Below, piece by piece: positions 25,162 through 34,046 of a DNA stretch of 64,000 nt; the stretch's first letter is position 1; every line of letters starts with the position of its first letter. The translations under genes and the position numbers were made by a program. Below the pieces are notes generated by a model. The model searched no databases, had not been told where the DNA came from, and saw only the letters and a program-made list of their open reading frames with translations. The DNA is taken from positions 1 to 64,000 of the forward strand of contig JAFYWN010000023.1 in the NCBI GenBank assembly GCA_017558005.1. The letters run 5' to 3'. The stretch comes from Kiritimatiellia bacterium. GTDB lineage: Bacteria; Verrucomicrobiota; Kiritimatiellia; RFP12; DVOR01.

Positions 25162-26328
25162 ATGCTCAACACCCCCGCCTTCGTCGTGGATACACTTGCC
25201 CTAACGCGTAATGCCGCCATTTTGCGCGAGGTCGCAGAACGTTCTGGCGCCCGTATGTTGCTTGCATTAAAGGCATTTTCCATGCCTGCGGCCGCGCCCT
25301 ATCTTTACTTTGAGGGCACTTGCGCCAGTAGCGTCCACGAAGCAATGCTCGGCATGGAAGCCTTTGGTGGTGAACAGCATGCCTTTGCAGCCGCCTTCTC
25401 TGAAGCCGACATGCGCGCCTTGATGCAGTTAGGCATCCACCACGTCACGCTCAATTCCTTTGCCCAGCTTCGCCAATGGCGTCGCATTGCCGCAGAACTT
25501 GGCCACACCTCCACCCAAATCGGACTGCGCATTAACCCCGAACACTCCGAGGGGCAAGTTCCCATTTACGACCCTTGCGCCCCTCACTCGCGTCTCGGCA
25601 TTCGAAAAGTAGCCTTTGAGGGCGAAGACTTGAGCGACATCTCGGGCCTGCATTGCCACAATTTGTGCGAACAGAATGCCGACTGCTTTGCCCGCACATT
25701 GAAAGCGATTGAGGAAAAATTTGGCGATCTCCTGCCCCAGATTAAGTGGTTTAACTTTGGCGGCGGGCACCATATCACCCGCGATGATTACGACCGCGAG
25801 CTCCTCATTTCCACGCTCCAAGAGTTCCACAAGCGCTATCCGCACATTACGTACTACCTTGAGCCTGGCGAAGCGCATGTGCTCAATGCAGGCACCTTCG
25901 TTTGTCGCGTCTTAGATGTCGTAGAGAATGCGGGGCCCATTGCGATCTTGGATGGTTCGGCGGCATGCCACACCCCAGACGTTATTGAGATGCCCTACAC
26001 CCCGCGTGTCTTCACCGATCCGCACTGGAGCGGCGAATCTATGCCGAGCCCCACCGCCCTTCGCGCCGGCCAACCCGGCGAACACGCCATTGACGTGCGC
26101 CTCGCAGGGCCGAGTTGCCTCGCGGGCGATTGCTTCGGGGACTACTCCTTTGACCGCGTGCCCGCCCCTGGCGACCTCCTCTACTTTGAAGACATGGCGC
26201 TCTACACCATGGTAAAGACCAACACCTTCAATGGCATTCACCTCCCCGACCTTGTGCTCCGCACTGCGCCAAAAACTTTTAAAGTTGTCCGCACCTTCGG
26301 CTACGAGGACTTCCGCTCGCGCCTCTAA
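25162..26328 (+). CDS. nspC: Carboxynorspermidine decarboxylase
   Basis: 388 aa. It is a PLP-dependent fold-III decarboxylase: the Lys in LLALKAFSM (residue ~37) should carry PLP, GLHCHNLCEQ is the hallmark NspC loop, WFNFGGGHHITRDDYD is the phosphate-binding Gly motif, and YLEPGEAHV follows. Near the C-terminus CLAGDCFGDYSFD contains the catalytic Cys-Asp. It makes norspermidine or spermidine in the alternative aspartate-semialdehyde-based polyamine route, in which the enzyme that forms the carboxylated precursor should lie elsewhere. GGAGG is placed nine bases before the ATG. Confidence 0.95.
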   Translation: MLNTPAFVVDTLALTRNAAILREVAERSGARMLLALKAFSMPAAAPYLYFEGTCASSVHEAMLGMEAFGGEQHAFAAAFSEADMRALMQLGIHHVTLNSFAQLRQWRRIAAELGHTSTQIGLRINPEHSEGQVPIYDPCAPHSRLGIRKVAFEGEDLSDISGLHCHNLCEQNADCFARTLKAIEEKFGDLLPQIKWFNFGGGHHITRDDYDRELLISTLQEFHKRYPHITYYLEPGEAHVLNAGTFVCRVLDVVENAGPIAILDGSAACHTPDVIEMPYTPRVFTDPHWSGESMPSPTALRAGQPGEHAIDVRLAGPSCLAGDCFGDYSFDRVPAPGDLLYFEDMALYTMVKTNTFNGIHLPDLVLRTAPKTFKVVRTFGYEDFRSRL

Positions 26329-26396
26329 GCCCCGAACGCCCACGTCTGATTCGCTGTATCACCGCGTCAACAAAGAGAAGAACGACGACTTTTACC

Positions 26397-26425
26397 TTGA
26401 CGGCAACGCCTCTTTTTGTCACACT
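26397..26425 (+). promoter_or_regulatory. Promoter of the metal-efflux operon; leaderless first gene
   Basis: TTGACG (26397-26402), 17-bp spacer and TGT-CACACT (26420-26425), then six bases to ATG 26432. No ribosome binding site lies before the ATG. Confidence 0.55.
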
Positions 26426-26431
26426 GCTCCT

Positions 26432-26818
26432 ATGACTTTGATTGCAAAAGTATTCCAATCCCTCCAGACGATGACGGCACACGTCATCGCGGTGGCATTG
26501 GTTTTGCTTTCGCTCTTTAGTGCAGTTCATGTCCACCATTGCCATGGAGCAACTGACGTCTGCACGCACCACCAGGAGACTTGTTGCCACGCCGCTGAAG
26601 AAGTCTGCCACCACGAGACAACGCTTGCCTGCGCACCCTTAATGCAAGAAGTGCAATCATTGCAACGCGTGCAACCGCCCACTGTCCCAACTTTAACTCC
26701 CCCACAGGTGCATTGTGCGACCTCCATCTCGTTGATTCGCCTCGCGCCCTCCACCTCCCCGCCCCGTGTAGCGAGTGATTACCTCGCCTATTCATCACGG
26801 CTCTATCCACGCACATAA
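26432..26818 (+). CDS. His/Cys-rich small exported protein heading metal-efflux operon
   Basis: 128 aa from ATG 26432. Residues ~10-30 are hydrophobic (HVIAVALVLLSLFSAVHV), acting as signal peptide or membrane anchor. Next comes a dense run of His and Cys (HHCHG, CTHHQ, TCCHAAEEVCHH) well suited to binding soft metals. The C-terminal half is Pro/Thr/Ser-rich. It lies 48 bp upstream of an RND pump gene and likely opens that operon, so a role as periplasmic metal buffer or sensor is inferred. I recognise no named family; CusF-like folds do not look like this. Confidence 0.7.
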   Translation: MTLIAKVFQSLQTMTAHVIAVALVLLSLFSAVHVHHCHGATDVCTHHQETCCHAAEEVCHHETTLACAPLMQEVQSLQRVQPPTVPTLTPPQVHCATSISLIRLAPSTSPPRVASDYLAYSSRLYPRT

Positions 26819-26827
26819 GTCAGTCTA

Positions 26828-26855
26828 CCGCACCCGAAGTTCGGTCTGCGGAGGG
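26828..26855 (+). promoter_or_regulatory. Hairpin overlapping the ribosome binding site of the RND pump gene
   Basis: CCGCA/TGCGG and CCG/CGG pairs (26828-26836 with 26842-26851) make a stem whose 3' side runs into GGAGGG at 26850-26855. It could modulate translation of the pump. Confidence 0.35.
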
Positions 26856-26866
26856 TTTCATCTTAC

Positions 26867-29800
26867 ATGCGGTTATCACAACCGCCAACCCGATTGATTG
26901 CTGACTTATTCATGAGAAGTTTATTCAATTTTATCGTCCGTAATCCAAAGAGTGTGATTGCGGTAATCCTCTTAATCGCGGGACTTGGCTGTGTCTTTTG
27001 GCAACGCCTCGCCGTGGACGTTTTCCCTGATATTTCTGTACCGCGTGTCACGATTCAAACCGAAGCAGGCGCACTTACCGCCGAAGAGGTGGAGCAACTC
27101 GTAACCATTCCGATCGAAGCCGCCGTTAATGGCATCCCTGGCGTGACCACGGTACGTTCAAGCTCCAGTGGCGGACTCTCCTTTGTCTGGGTGGACTTTG
27201 ACTGGAATGAACCGCTTTCGCGGGCTCGATTTAATGTCTTTGAGCGTCTTTCACGTGTGCAGGCCATCCTCCCAGAAGAAGCCGAGACGGAAATTGCGCC
27301 TGAAGTTTCAGTCACTGGCGAAATCATGTTGGTCGCACTCACGGCGAAACCAGGCGGCCTCTCTCCCTTCGAATTGCGCGAAATGGCAGAGTATGATCTA
27401 CGCACGCGCCTCTTAGCCATCCCTGGCATCGGTGAAGTTGTGGTCATTGGTGGTCAACTGCCAGAGTACAGAGTCACCGCAGACCCAACCGTTTTAGCCA
27501 CCTTTGGCCTCACCTTTTCAGATGTCGTCGCGGCAGCAAGTGATTCGCGCACCTACTTAAGTGCGGGCTACTTGCCCCACGTCGCCGGCGAAGAGATTCC
27601 CCTCCGTCAACTTGCTCGTGCCGACACCTTAGCCGCCATTAAGGCTGCCGCGGTTCCCACCGCCGAAGGCGTTGGGGTGCGCTTAGGAGATGTCACAGAC
27701 ATCTCGCTCGCAGGCATGCCGCGCAGAGGAAGTGCCTCCTTTAATGGTAAAGATGCCGTCATCCTCTCCATTCAGAAGGCACCTGGCGGCAATACGCTCG
27801 CATTAACCGATCAGATTGATGCCGCCTTAACCGCCTTTGCGGCAGAAACAAAGCAACACATTGACGTCCACCCCGACGCTTACCGCCAGAAGGATTTCAT
27901 TGCTGCGTCCGTTCACGGCGGTAGTTTGGTCTTACGCGATGCCGTGATTGTGGTGATTGGCGTTCTCCTCATCACCCTACTTGAGCTACGCACCATTCTC
28001 ATTGTCCTGCTCACAATGCCGCTCTCCATCTTGGCAGGCTTGACCCTCTTCCCGCTCTTCGGCCTGGGCGTCAACGTTATGACCTTGGGCGGATTCGCGG
28101 TGGCGGCAGGAGATATCGTGGATGCCGCCATTATCTTCACCGAAGCCATCCGAAGAAAACTCGGCGAAAATGCCGCGCTTGATGAGTCAAGCCGTCGCCC
28201 CGTTACGCAAGTGATTGTCGATGCGGCATGCTCGGTTGCGCCAGGCGTGCTCTTCTCCACCTTCATTGTGATGTTGGTCTTCACGCCGCTACTATTGCTC
28301 TCAGGCCTTGAAGGACGTTTTTTCCGCCCCTTGGCCCTCTCCTACCTCTGCGTCTTTGCGATGTCATTGGTTTGCGCATGGTGCGTGGTGCCTGCATTAG
28401 CAAAACTCTTTCGCATTGGGGTGCGCCCCAAACGAGCGAAAAAGCCCACCCAATCCACCTCGCTTGGCGTACGGGTCTTACGCGGACTCTATCGTCCATT
28501 CCTCTCCTTAACTCTGCGCCTCCCCAAAACCATGCTTCTTCTGTCTCTCATTGGGACGGGCTTTGCGATTTACACCGCCATGAGTTTTGGCACAAGCTTC
28601 CTCCCTCCCTTCCGAGAAGATGCCTTTAATGTGATGGTGTCACTTCCGCCTGGAGCCTCATTGGAGGAGACCGAACGTCTCTCCGAAGCGTGCGTCCCCG
28701 CCTTGACGACCCCCGCAATCCCAGGCATCCTCTCCATCGCACGGCGCACGGGTCGTGCCGAACGTGACCAACATGCCGAACCCGTCTCCAGCTCTGAATT
28801 TGTTGTTCGCGTGGATTTAGCCTCCGACACGGGGGCGATTCGCGATGAAATCCGTGCGCGTCTCTCTGCGCTTCCTGGCTGTGCCGTCGTTGTGGGTTAT
28901 CCCATCGCCCACCGCATTAGCGCCGTCCTCTCGGGCACCGAAGCAGAACTCGCCGTCAATGTCTACGGAGAGGATATCGCCACCTTACGCGAAGTCGTGG
29001 CAAAGATGAAGCAACAGATGGAGCAGTTGCCCGAAATCGCTGACGTAAGAGCTAATCGTGAAATCACCGTGCGCACCTTACGCATTGATTATGACACCGA
29101 GGCCCTCCTTGAGGCTGGTCTCACCCTACGTGAAGCAGGCGAACAAGTTGCCGCCGCCTTTAATGGCCTTGTTGTCGGCGAAGTCCGCAATGGCATTCGG
29201 AGACGTTCGGTTACGGTGCGCTTAGCCGCCGACTCCCTCTCGGACCCCGATGCGGTTAAGGCGCTCATCCTCTCCTCTTCCACGGGTAAATTCGTCCGCT
29301 TGGACCAAGTGGCCCAAGTGGTCCCAGAGGACGCCTCTAATTTGATGTTGCGCGAAGGTGGCCGCCGTAAGGCATTAATTTCCTGCAACCCCGCACCAAA
29401 TATTGACACCGGCAAGGTCGTCGAACGGCTCCGTGAAACCCTCTCGCCGATTGCCGCAGAGGCGGGGTGTACCCTCTCCTTCGGCGGCAGTTATCAAGCA
29501 CGCGAAAGTGCTACAAACCGTTTAACCCTCCTTGGCATCGGCCTTCTTGTGGCAATTGGATTCATCCTTGTGGTGGCTTTAGGCTCTGCCAAGGCGGCAC
29601 TCATTGCATTGATCAACGTGCCATTGAGTTTAATGGGGGCCGTGCTGGCAGTGTGGTTGGCCGAACCCGTCTTATCGGTCTCCTCATTGGTCGGCTTTGT
29701 CACCGTCATCGGCTTTGTTTTGCGCAACGGCATCCTGCTCATCAATAGTTATCACGAACGTCTAAACAATGGCGAAAGCCTTGAAACCGCCATCCGTCAA

Positions 29801-30019
29801 GGTTCGGAAGAGCGCATGGTTCCCATCGTGATGACCTCGCTCACCACGGTAATCGGCTTAATCCCCATCATGTTGGCAGGCGAAAAACCCGGAGGCGAAC
29901 TCCTTGCTCCGCTCGCCATTGTTCAATTTGGTGGTCTTTTGGGCGCAATGTGCCTCAACCTTTTAATCCTCCCCGCGGCCGTTCGCATCTTCGGTCTTGA
30001 AGCGAAAGGAATCAAATGA
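26867..30019 (+). CDS. RND heavy-metal efflux pump, inner-membrane subunit (CusA/CzcA-like)
   Basis: 1050 aa from ATG 26867, which has GGAGGG ahead of it; ATG 26912 is the alternative and begins the usual N-terminus FNFIVRNPKSVIAVIL. The porter domain starts DVFPDISVPRVTIQTEAG, a universal RND segment. Twelve membrane helices follow the RND plan with two large periplasmic loops. In helix 4 the charged set reads AAGDIVDAAIIFTE, closer to CusA-type (VDAAI...E) than to CzcA (DFG...VDGA). It would export monovalent or divalent metal ions by proton antiport. It overlaps the outer-membrane channel gene by four bases (ATGA). Confidence 0.93.
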   Translation: MRLSQPPTRLIADLFMRSLFNFIVRNPKSVIAVILLIAGLGCVFWQRLAVDVFPDISVPRVTIQTEAGALTAEEVEQLVTIPIEAAVNGIPGVTTVRSSSSGGLSFVWVDFDWNEPLSRARFNVFERLSRVQAILPEEAETEIAPEVSVTGEIMLVALTAKPGGLSPFELREMAEYDLRTRLLAIPGIGEVVVIGGQLPEYRVTADPTVLATFGLTFSDVVAAASDSRTYLSAGYLPHVAGEEIPLRQLARADTLAAIKAAAVPTAEGVGVRLGDVTDISLAGMPRRGSASFNGKDAVILSIQKAPGGNTLALTDQIDAALTAFAAETKQHIDVHPDAYRQKDFIAASVHGGSLVLRDAVIVVIGVLLITLLELRTILIVLLTMPLSILAGLTLFPLFGLGVNVMTLGGFAVAAGDIVDAAIIFTEAIRRKLGENAALDESSRRPVTQVIVDAACSVAPGVLFSTFIVMLVFTPLLLLSGLEGRFFRPLALSYLCVFAMSLVCAWCVVPALAKLFRIGVRPKRAKKPTQSTSLGVRVLRGLYRPFLSLTLRLPKTMLLLSLIGTGFAIYTAMSFGTSFLPPFREDAFNVMVSLPPGASLEETERLSEACVPALTTPAIPGILSIARRTGRAERDQHAEPVSSSEFVVRVDLASDTGAIRDEIRARLSALPGCAVVVGYPIAHRISAVLSGTEAELAVNVYGEDIATLREVVAKMKQQMEQLPEIADVRANREITVRTLRIDYDTEALLEAGLTLREAGEQVAAAFNGLVVGEVRNGIRRRSVTVRLAADSLSDPDAVKALILSSSTGKFVRLDQVAQVVPEDASNLMLREGGRRKALISCNPAPNIDTGKVVERLRETLSPIAAEAGCTLSFGGSYQARESATNRLTLLGIGLLVAIGFILVVALGSAKAALIALINVPLSLMGAVLAVWLAEPVLSVSSLVGFVTVIGFVLRNGILLINSYHERLNNGESLETAIRQGSEERMVPIVMTSLTTVIGLIPIMLAGEKPGGELLAPLAIVQFGGLLGAMCLNLLILPAAVRIFGLEAKGIK

Positions 30020-31269
30020 ACCGCACACTTCTCTTCATCTTCACCATGACGGTGCTCTTCGCGGGGTGTCAGTCTTATGCCCCAGCTCCCATTGATTGGG
30101 ACGCCGTCACCGCGCCTGCCCCCGCAGCAAGCATCACCCTCGCCACACCCGCCGATGCAGTCACCTTGGCACTCGTTGGGAATCGAGAGATTAACCTTCT
30201 CCGTCTTAAGGCCACTTCTGCTGAAGCCGTGGCCCAAGAAACAGGCTGGTGGGAAGACCCCGAACTGGAATTTGACCTCAAACGCATTCTTGGTTCGTCG
30301 GCTCACCCCTTCCTCGGTGGCGCAGGACTCGTCTTTACAATCCCGCTCTCGGGTGTCCGCGAAGCGCAAATCAAAGCGGCACAAGCCTACACGCGTGCAA
30401 CTCTCGCCGAAATCAAGGCCGCCGAACATGCCCTTGCGACCCAAGCGCAAATCGCCGTAGTGGAATTAGCAGCCGCGAGAGAACAAGTGGCACAGCTGCG
30501 TGCGCACCTTGAGGACCCGCGGATTCACAAGGCAGGGGAGAACGTTGCACGTCTCTACGCCGCAGGCGAGGTGGACTACGCCGCAAGTACTGCCACCCAA
30601 CGCGCTCGTCACCTCCGTGAACACGCCCTACTTGAGGCGCAGCACACCGCCCGTGCCGCCGAAATTAAGGTGCTCCAACTCCTCGGACTACGCCCTGACA
30701 CACAAATCGCATTGGGCTTCACGTTAGAATCATTAGGCGCAATCACCTCGCCCACGATTGATGTGCGCACCCTTGTCCGTCACCCAGAGGTATTATCCGC
30801 CTTAGCTCAAGTGGATGAACAGGAAGCCGCGCTTGAAATCGCCATCCGACAGCAGTATCCCGATCTCAAATTGGGGCCCGTCTATGCCAATGAAGAGGGG
30901 TTAAATCGTCTTGGTTTTACGGCGGGCATCACCCTGCCCTTATGGAATCGTAATCGTCAAGCCATCGCCGAAGCGAAGGGCGCTCGCGAAGAAACGCGTC
31001 AGAGCGCGATTGACACGTGGAAGAATTTGGTCTGTGAAGCCGCCACTGCCGCACACGCCTTGGCCACACGCCTCGCACACCAACCACCCCACGCTGGCGA
31101 TGTCGCCGTAGCGGACCAACTCTTAGCCGCAGGTGAACTCTCCTCATCCGATTACCTCTCCTTCCGAGAAGAAACCCTCGACCTCGCCCTTGCGGAAGCG
31201 GATTGGCTCCGTGAAACGCATACTGCCGCTCTCAATTTAAACAATTTTAATGTGGACCTCGCCCAATGA
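30016..31269 (+). CDS. TolC-family outer-membrane channel of metal efflux system
   Basis: 417 aa. A lipoprotein signal ends LFAGC near residue 19. The rest is the two-repeat TolC/OEP pattern: AVTLALVGNREINLLRLKA, VFTIPLSGVREAQIKAAQA, and later IRQQYPDLKLGPVYANEEG and GITLPLWNRNRQAIAEAKG. Long helices rich in Ala and Glu make up the tunnel. Paired with the RND pump (four-base overlap upstream) and the adaptor (four-base overlap downstream), it completes an A-C-B tripartite exporter. Confidence 0.92.
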   Translation: MNRTLLFIFTMTVLFAGCQSYAPAPIDWDAVTAPAPAASITLATPADAVTLALVGNREINLLRLKATSAEAVAQETGWWEDPELEFDLKRILGSSAHPFLGGAGLVFTIPLSGVREAQIKAAQAYTRATLAEIKAAEHALATQAQIAVVELAAAREQVAQLRAHLEDPRIHKAGENVARLYAAGEVDYAASTATQRARHLREHALLEAQHTARAAEIKVLQLLGLRPDTQIALGFTLESLGAITSPTIDVRTLVRHPEVLSALAQVDEQEAALEIAIRQQYPDLKLGPVYANEEGLNRLGFTAGITLPLWNRNRQAIAEAKGAREETRQSAIDTWKNLVCEAATAAHALATRLAHQPPHAGDVAVADQLLAAGELSSSDYLSFREETLDLALAEADWLRETHTAALNLNNFNVDLAQ

Positions 31270-32606
31270 AGAACCTTGCCTCCCTCCCCCTCATCCTCCT
31301 CTTTGCCTACGCACTCCCCCAATTCGGCTACGCACATGACCACGAGCATGACCATGGCACCACGTGTAGTGGAGACCATGCACATGAAGTCGAAGCTCAT
31401 GAACACAAACACGAGCATGAACATGACCATGGTGCCACGTGTAGTGGAGACCACGCGCATGAAGTCGAAGCTCATGACCATAAACACGAACATGACCATG
31501 AACATGGTGCCGCGTGTAGTGGAGACCATGCACATGAAGTCGAAGTTCATGAACACAAACACGAGCACGATCATGAACATGGCGCCACGTGTAGCGGAGA
31601 CCATACACATGAAACGCCTGCGCTGCGAGCTGTGGTTGTTCCAGAGTCCGCGCAACGCATCATCGGCTTAAAAACAGTCGCCGCGCCCCCTCGTCAATTA
31701 CACGCCATGCGCCGGCTCATTGGTCGTTATGAACCGTTGCCCGAAGCGCGCCAAACGGTTGCGTCGCCCATCACGGGGCGCCTCACGTTGCTTGTCCGCA
31801 GTTTAGATCGCGTGGCCAAGGGTGACGCTCTCTGCACCATCGCCTCACCCGAACTCACTGCCCGCGCCGCCGAAATCGCCCTATTGCAAAAGCGTCTTAC
31901 CATCTATCGCGACCTCCAAACGCCGAATGCCGCGCTGGAAACCGAGCTTGCCGTTAAGCAAGCCGAATACAAGGCGCTCCTCCTTGATGCAGAGGAGAAC
32001 GAAGGCTCTGTGGTTTTGCGCGCATCCTGCGCAGGACAGGTGGATGCCTTTGACGTAGAAAGTGGCGCATGGGTAGAAGCAGGCGCACCCGTCTTGCGCC
32101 TTATCCAACCCCAAGCGCTGCGCTTTAAGGCATTGATTCCCGCTACGGAAGCACAGACACTCCAAGATCGCTTGCACGTCCATGTAGAAGAAGCTCATGG
32201 CGAGTTGCGCCTCGGCATCGGCTCTGAAAACGGCCTTACCCCCGTCTACATCTACTTCGAAACCGCTCCGAAATCGGCGCGTGCCGGCGCAAAGGCTGAT
32301 GTCATCTGCACGATGGAGAGTCACGAAACGCCGCTCCTTTCTGTTCCCTCCTCCGCGATTATCACCGTCAACTTGCAGCCCTCCGTCTTTATGCGTGACC
32401 CTCACGATGCCACGCGCTTCATCTGCGTACCCGTCACGCCTGGGCTTAGCGCCGCAGGGTGGACCGCTGTTGAGGGGCTACCGTCACCCACAACCGAAGT
32501 TGTCACCGACGGCGCCTACGAACTCAAACTCGCCCTCCCTGGCAATGCGCAAAAACCCGCGGGCCACTTCCACGCCGACGGCGTCTATCACGAAGGCGAA
32601 CACTAA
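31266..32606 (+). CDS. Periplasmic adaptor (CusB/CzcB-like) with His-rich 25-residue repeats
   Basis: 446 aa. Signal peptide of ~22 residues, then residues ~23-118 contain four near-identical 25-aa units (pattern HDHEHDHG..CSGDHAHEVE) loaded with His, each with one Cys, which likely bind metal in the periplasm. The adaptor core follows: VASPITGRLTLLVRSLDRVAKGDALC is the lipoyl half-motif (split in two), a helical hairpin with LQKRLTIYRDLQ, and GSVVLRASCAGQVDAFDVESG the second half (split). Metal-binding extensions occur in some CzcB/CusB proteins; four uniform repeats are unusual. It lacks close partners downstream and ends before a terminator. Confidence 0.92.
   Translation: MKNLASLPLILLFAYALPQFGYAHDHEHDHGTTCSGDHAHEVEAHEHKHEHEHDHGATCSGDHAHEVEAHDHKHEHDHEHGAACSGDHAHEVEVHEHKHEHDHEHGATCSGDHTHETPALRAVVVPESAQRIIGLKTVAAPPRQLHAMRRLIGRYEPLPEARQTVASPITGRLTLLVRSLDRVAKGDALCTIASPELTARAAEIALLQKRLTIYRDLQTPNAALETELAVKQAEYKALLLDAEENEGSVVLRASCAGQVDAFDVESGAWVEAGAPVLRLIQPQALRFKALIPATEAQTLQDRLHVHVEEAHGELRLGIGSENGLTPVYIYFETAPKSARAGAKADVICTMESHETPLLSVPSSAIITVNLQPSVFMRDPHDATRFICVPVTPGLSAAGWTAVEGLPSPTTEVVTDGAYELKLALPGNAQKPAGHFHADGVYHEGEH
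31336..31610. repeat. 75-bp tandem repeat encoding His-rich units (about 4 copies)
   Basis: The motif CACGTGTAGTGGAGACCA (with small changes) recurs at 31361, 31436, 31511 and 31586, an exact 75-bp period in frame with the adaptor gene. Sequence between units is >85% alike by eye. Recent expansion or contraction by slippage or recombination is likely. Confidence 0.9.
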
Positions 32607-32663
32607 ACCCTAAATACGTTGTTAGGTGCACCCCAATCACGGTTACAAGGTCTATCTACAGCG

Positions 32664-32698
32664 CCCCTCGGTTCATCATTGAATCGAGGGGTCTTTTT
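32664..32698 (+). terminator. Terminator of metal-efflux operon
   Basis: An 11-bp stem (32664-32674 with 32681-32691, one G-U pair), then TCTTTTT. Confidence 0.9.
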
Positions 32699-32753
32699 GT
32701 GCAAGCACGCCCTGCGTAGTCCTTTAATCACAAGAAGAGGTGAAGGAGGAATT

Positions 32754-32782
32754 TTGCCGTTTAAGGTTGTTTTTGGTATACT
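32754..32782 (+). promoter_or_regulatory. Promoter of small lipoprotein-ribD operon; leaderless start
   Basis: TTGCCG (32754-32759), 17-bp spacer, TGG-TATACT (32777-32782), then six bases to ATG 32789. The expected transcription start coincides with the start codon. Confidence 0.65.
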
Positions 32783-32788
32783 TTTCGC

Positions 32789-32950
32789 ATGAAAAAGATT
32801 CTTTTTTTACTCGGTTTTATCGCATTATTGGTCTCTGGATGCGTGAATCAGAGCATCGCGGCGCGGCGTTCGGATATTCCGTGGAATGCGCCGGCACGTG
32901 CAGATGCCACGGGTGCGTTGCCTGATTCGCTGGTTGACCAGTATGAGTAA
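32789..32950 (+). CDS. Small lipoprotein (53 aa)
   Basis: A 53-aa protein just below common length cut-offs. It has MKK, a hydrophobic stretch and a lipobox-like LLVSGC with Cys at residue 18, followed by a 35-aa Ala/Arg/Asp-rich tail. A strong promoter lies six bases ahead of the ATG. Its last codons overlap the ribD start by eight bases, so it is the first gene of that unit. The function is unknown; its place next to ribD may be chance. Confidence 0.75.
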   Translation: MKKILFLLGFIALLVSGCVNQSIAARRSDIPWNAPARADATGALPDSLVDQYE

Positions 32951-33971
32951 TGCCTCAATTGATGCACAGTTTCTCTTTCGAGCGGTAGCGCTCGCAGAGG
33001 CGTATGTCGGCCGCACGGCACCGAACCCACCGGTTGGCGCCGTCTGTGTGCGAGATGGCGTCATCCTTGGCGAGGGCGCGCACCAACGCGCCGGTACGCC
33101 ACACGCAGAGGTGCACTGTCTCTCTCAATGCCCCGACGATCTCTCTGGGGCAACGCTCTATGTCACGTTGGAGCCGTGCTCTACAGCTGGGCGCACACCG
33201 CCGTGTTGCGATCTCATTTTAAAACGTCGTCCTGCGCGAGTGGTCATCGGGTGTCTTGACCCCAATCCTCGACATGCGGGGGGTGCAATTCCCCGTTTGG
33301 AAGCGGCGGGCATTCAGGTTTGTGTTGCAACAGGTGAAGCGGCGGCAGCTTGTCAGGCATTAATTGCGCCGTTTGCAAAGGCGATTACCACAGGCTTGCC
33401 CTATGTGCGTGTAAAATTGGCAATGACCTTGGATGGTTATTTGGCAGATCGCACGCAGACTTCACGTTGGGTCACAGGTGCCCAAGCACGAGAGTGGGTG
33501 CAGCACCAACGGCTTCGCGCAGATGCCATCATGGTCGGTGCTGGCACAGCTCGTATTGATCACCCCTCTTTGCAGCCCCACCTACCCAATGCCCCCCTCA
33601 AGGTTCGCGTCCTCATGGATCGTCACACCCCCATCGCCCCAGCAGATCGCGATGCGCAGACCCTCGTCGCCACGGAAGATCTCGGGTATGATGGGGCACA
33701 TCTTGAGCCCGCCTTGCGTGCGCTCTGCCAACGTGGCATCAATGAAGTCTTCTGCGAAGGTGGCGGTCAACTTGCCGCAGCATTGCTTGAGCAACACCTT
33801 GTTGATGAGCTCATTTTAATCTATGCCCCCAAAGTTTTGGGCGACCCCCATGCGGTTCGCGGACTCCCCATTCTCCCCCGCTTACTCGCGCAGGGGATGA
33901 CCTTCACCACAATCAATCGCATCTCCCTTGGGGAGGATACGGCACTCTGTTTGCGCCCGACACAGGTGTAA
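32943..33971 (+). CDS. ribD: Bifunctional riboflavin biosynthesis deaminase/reductase
   Basis: 342 aa from ATG 32943. The cytidine-deaminase-like zinc site is HAEVH at 54-58 and the PCSTAGRTPPCC segment around 78-89. TAPNPPVGAVCVRDG precedes it. The reductase domain (~145-342) contains VRVKLAMTLDGYLADR and FCEGGGQLAAALLE. It performs the second and third steps of riboflavin synthesis. The other rib genes are not nearby. It begins inside the end of the small lipoprotein gene and has no separate promoter visible. Confidence 0.95.
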   Translation: MSNASIDAQFLFRAVALAEAYVGRTAPNPPVGAVCVRDGVILGEGAHQRAGTPHAEVHCLSQCPDDLSGATLYVTLEPCSTAGRTPPCCDLILKRRPARVVIGCLDPNPRHAGGAIPRLEAAGIQVCVATGEAAAACQALIAPFAKAITTGLPYVRVKLAMTLDGYLADRTQTSRWVTGAQAREWVQHQRLRADAIMVGAGTARIDHPSLQPHLPNAPLKVRVLMDRHTPIAPADRDAQTLVATEDLGYDGAHLEPALRALCQRGINEVFCEGGGQLAAALLEQHLVDELILIYAPKVLGDPHAVRGLPILPRLLAQGMTFTTINRISLGEDTALCLRPTQV

Positions 33972-34046
33972 CTTTCATGCTTCTTCGAACGGCTTTCGCG
34001 CGCGATTAGGGTGTAATGTGATATTCTTATAAGAAAAGGAGACACT

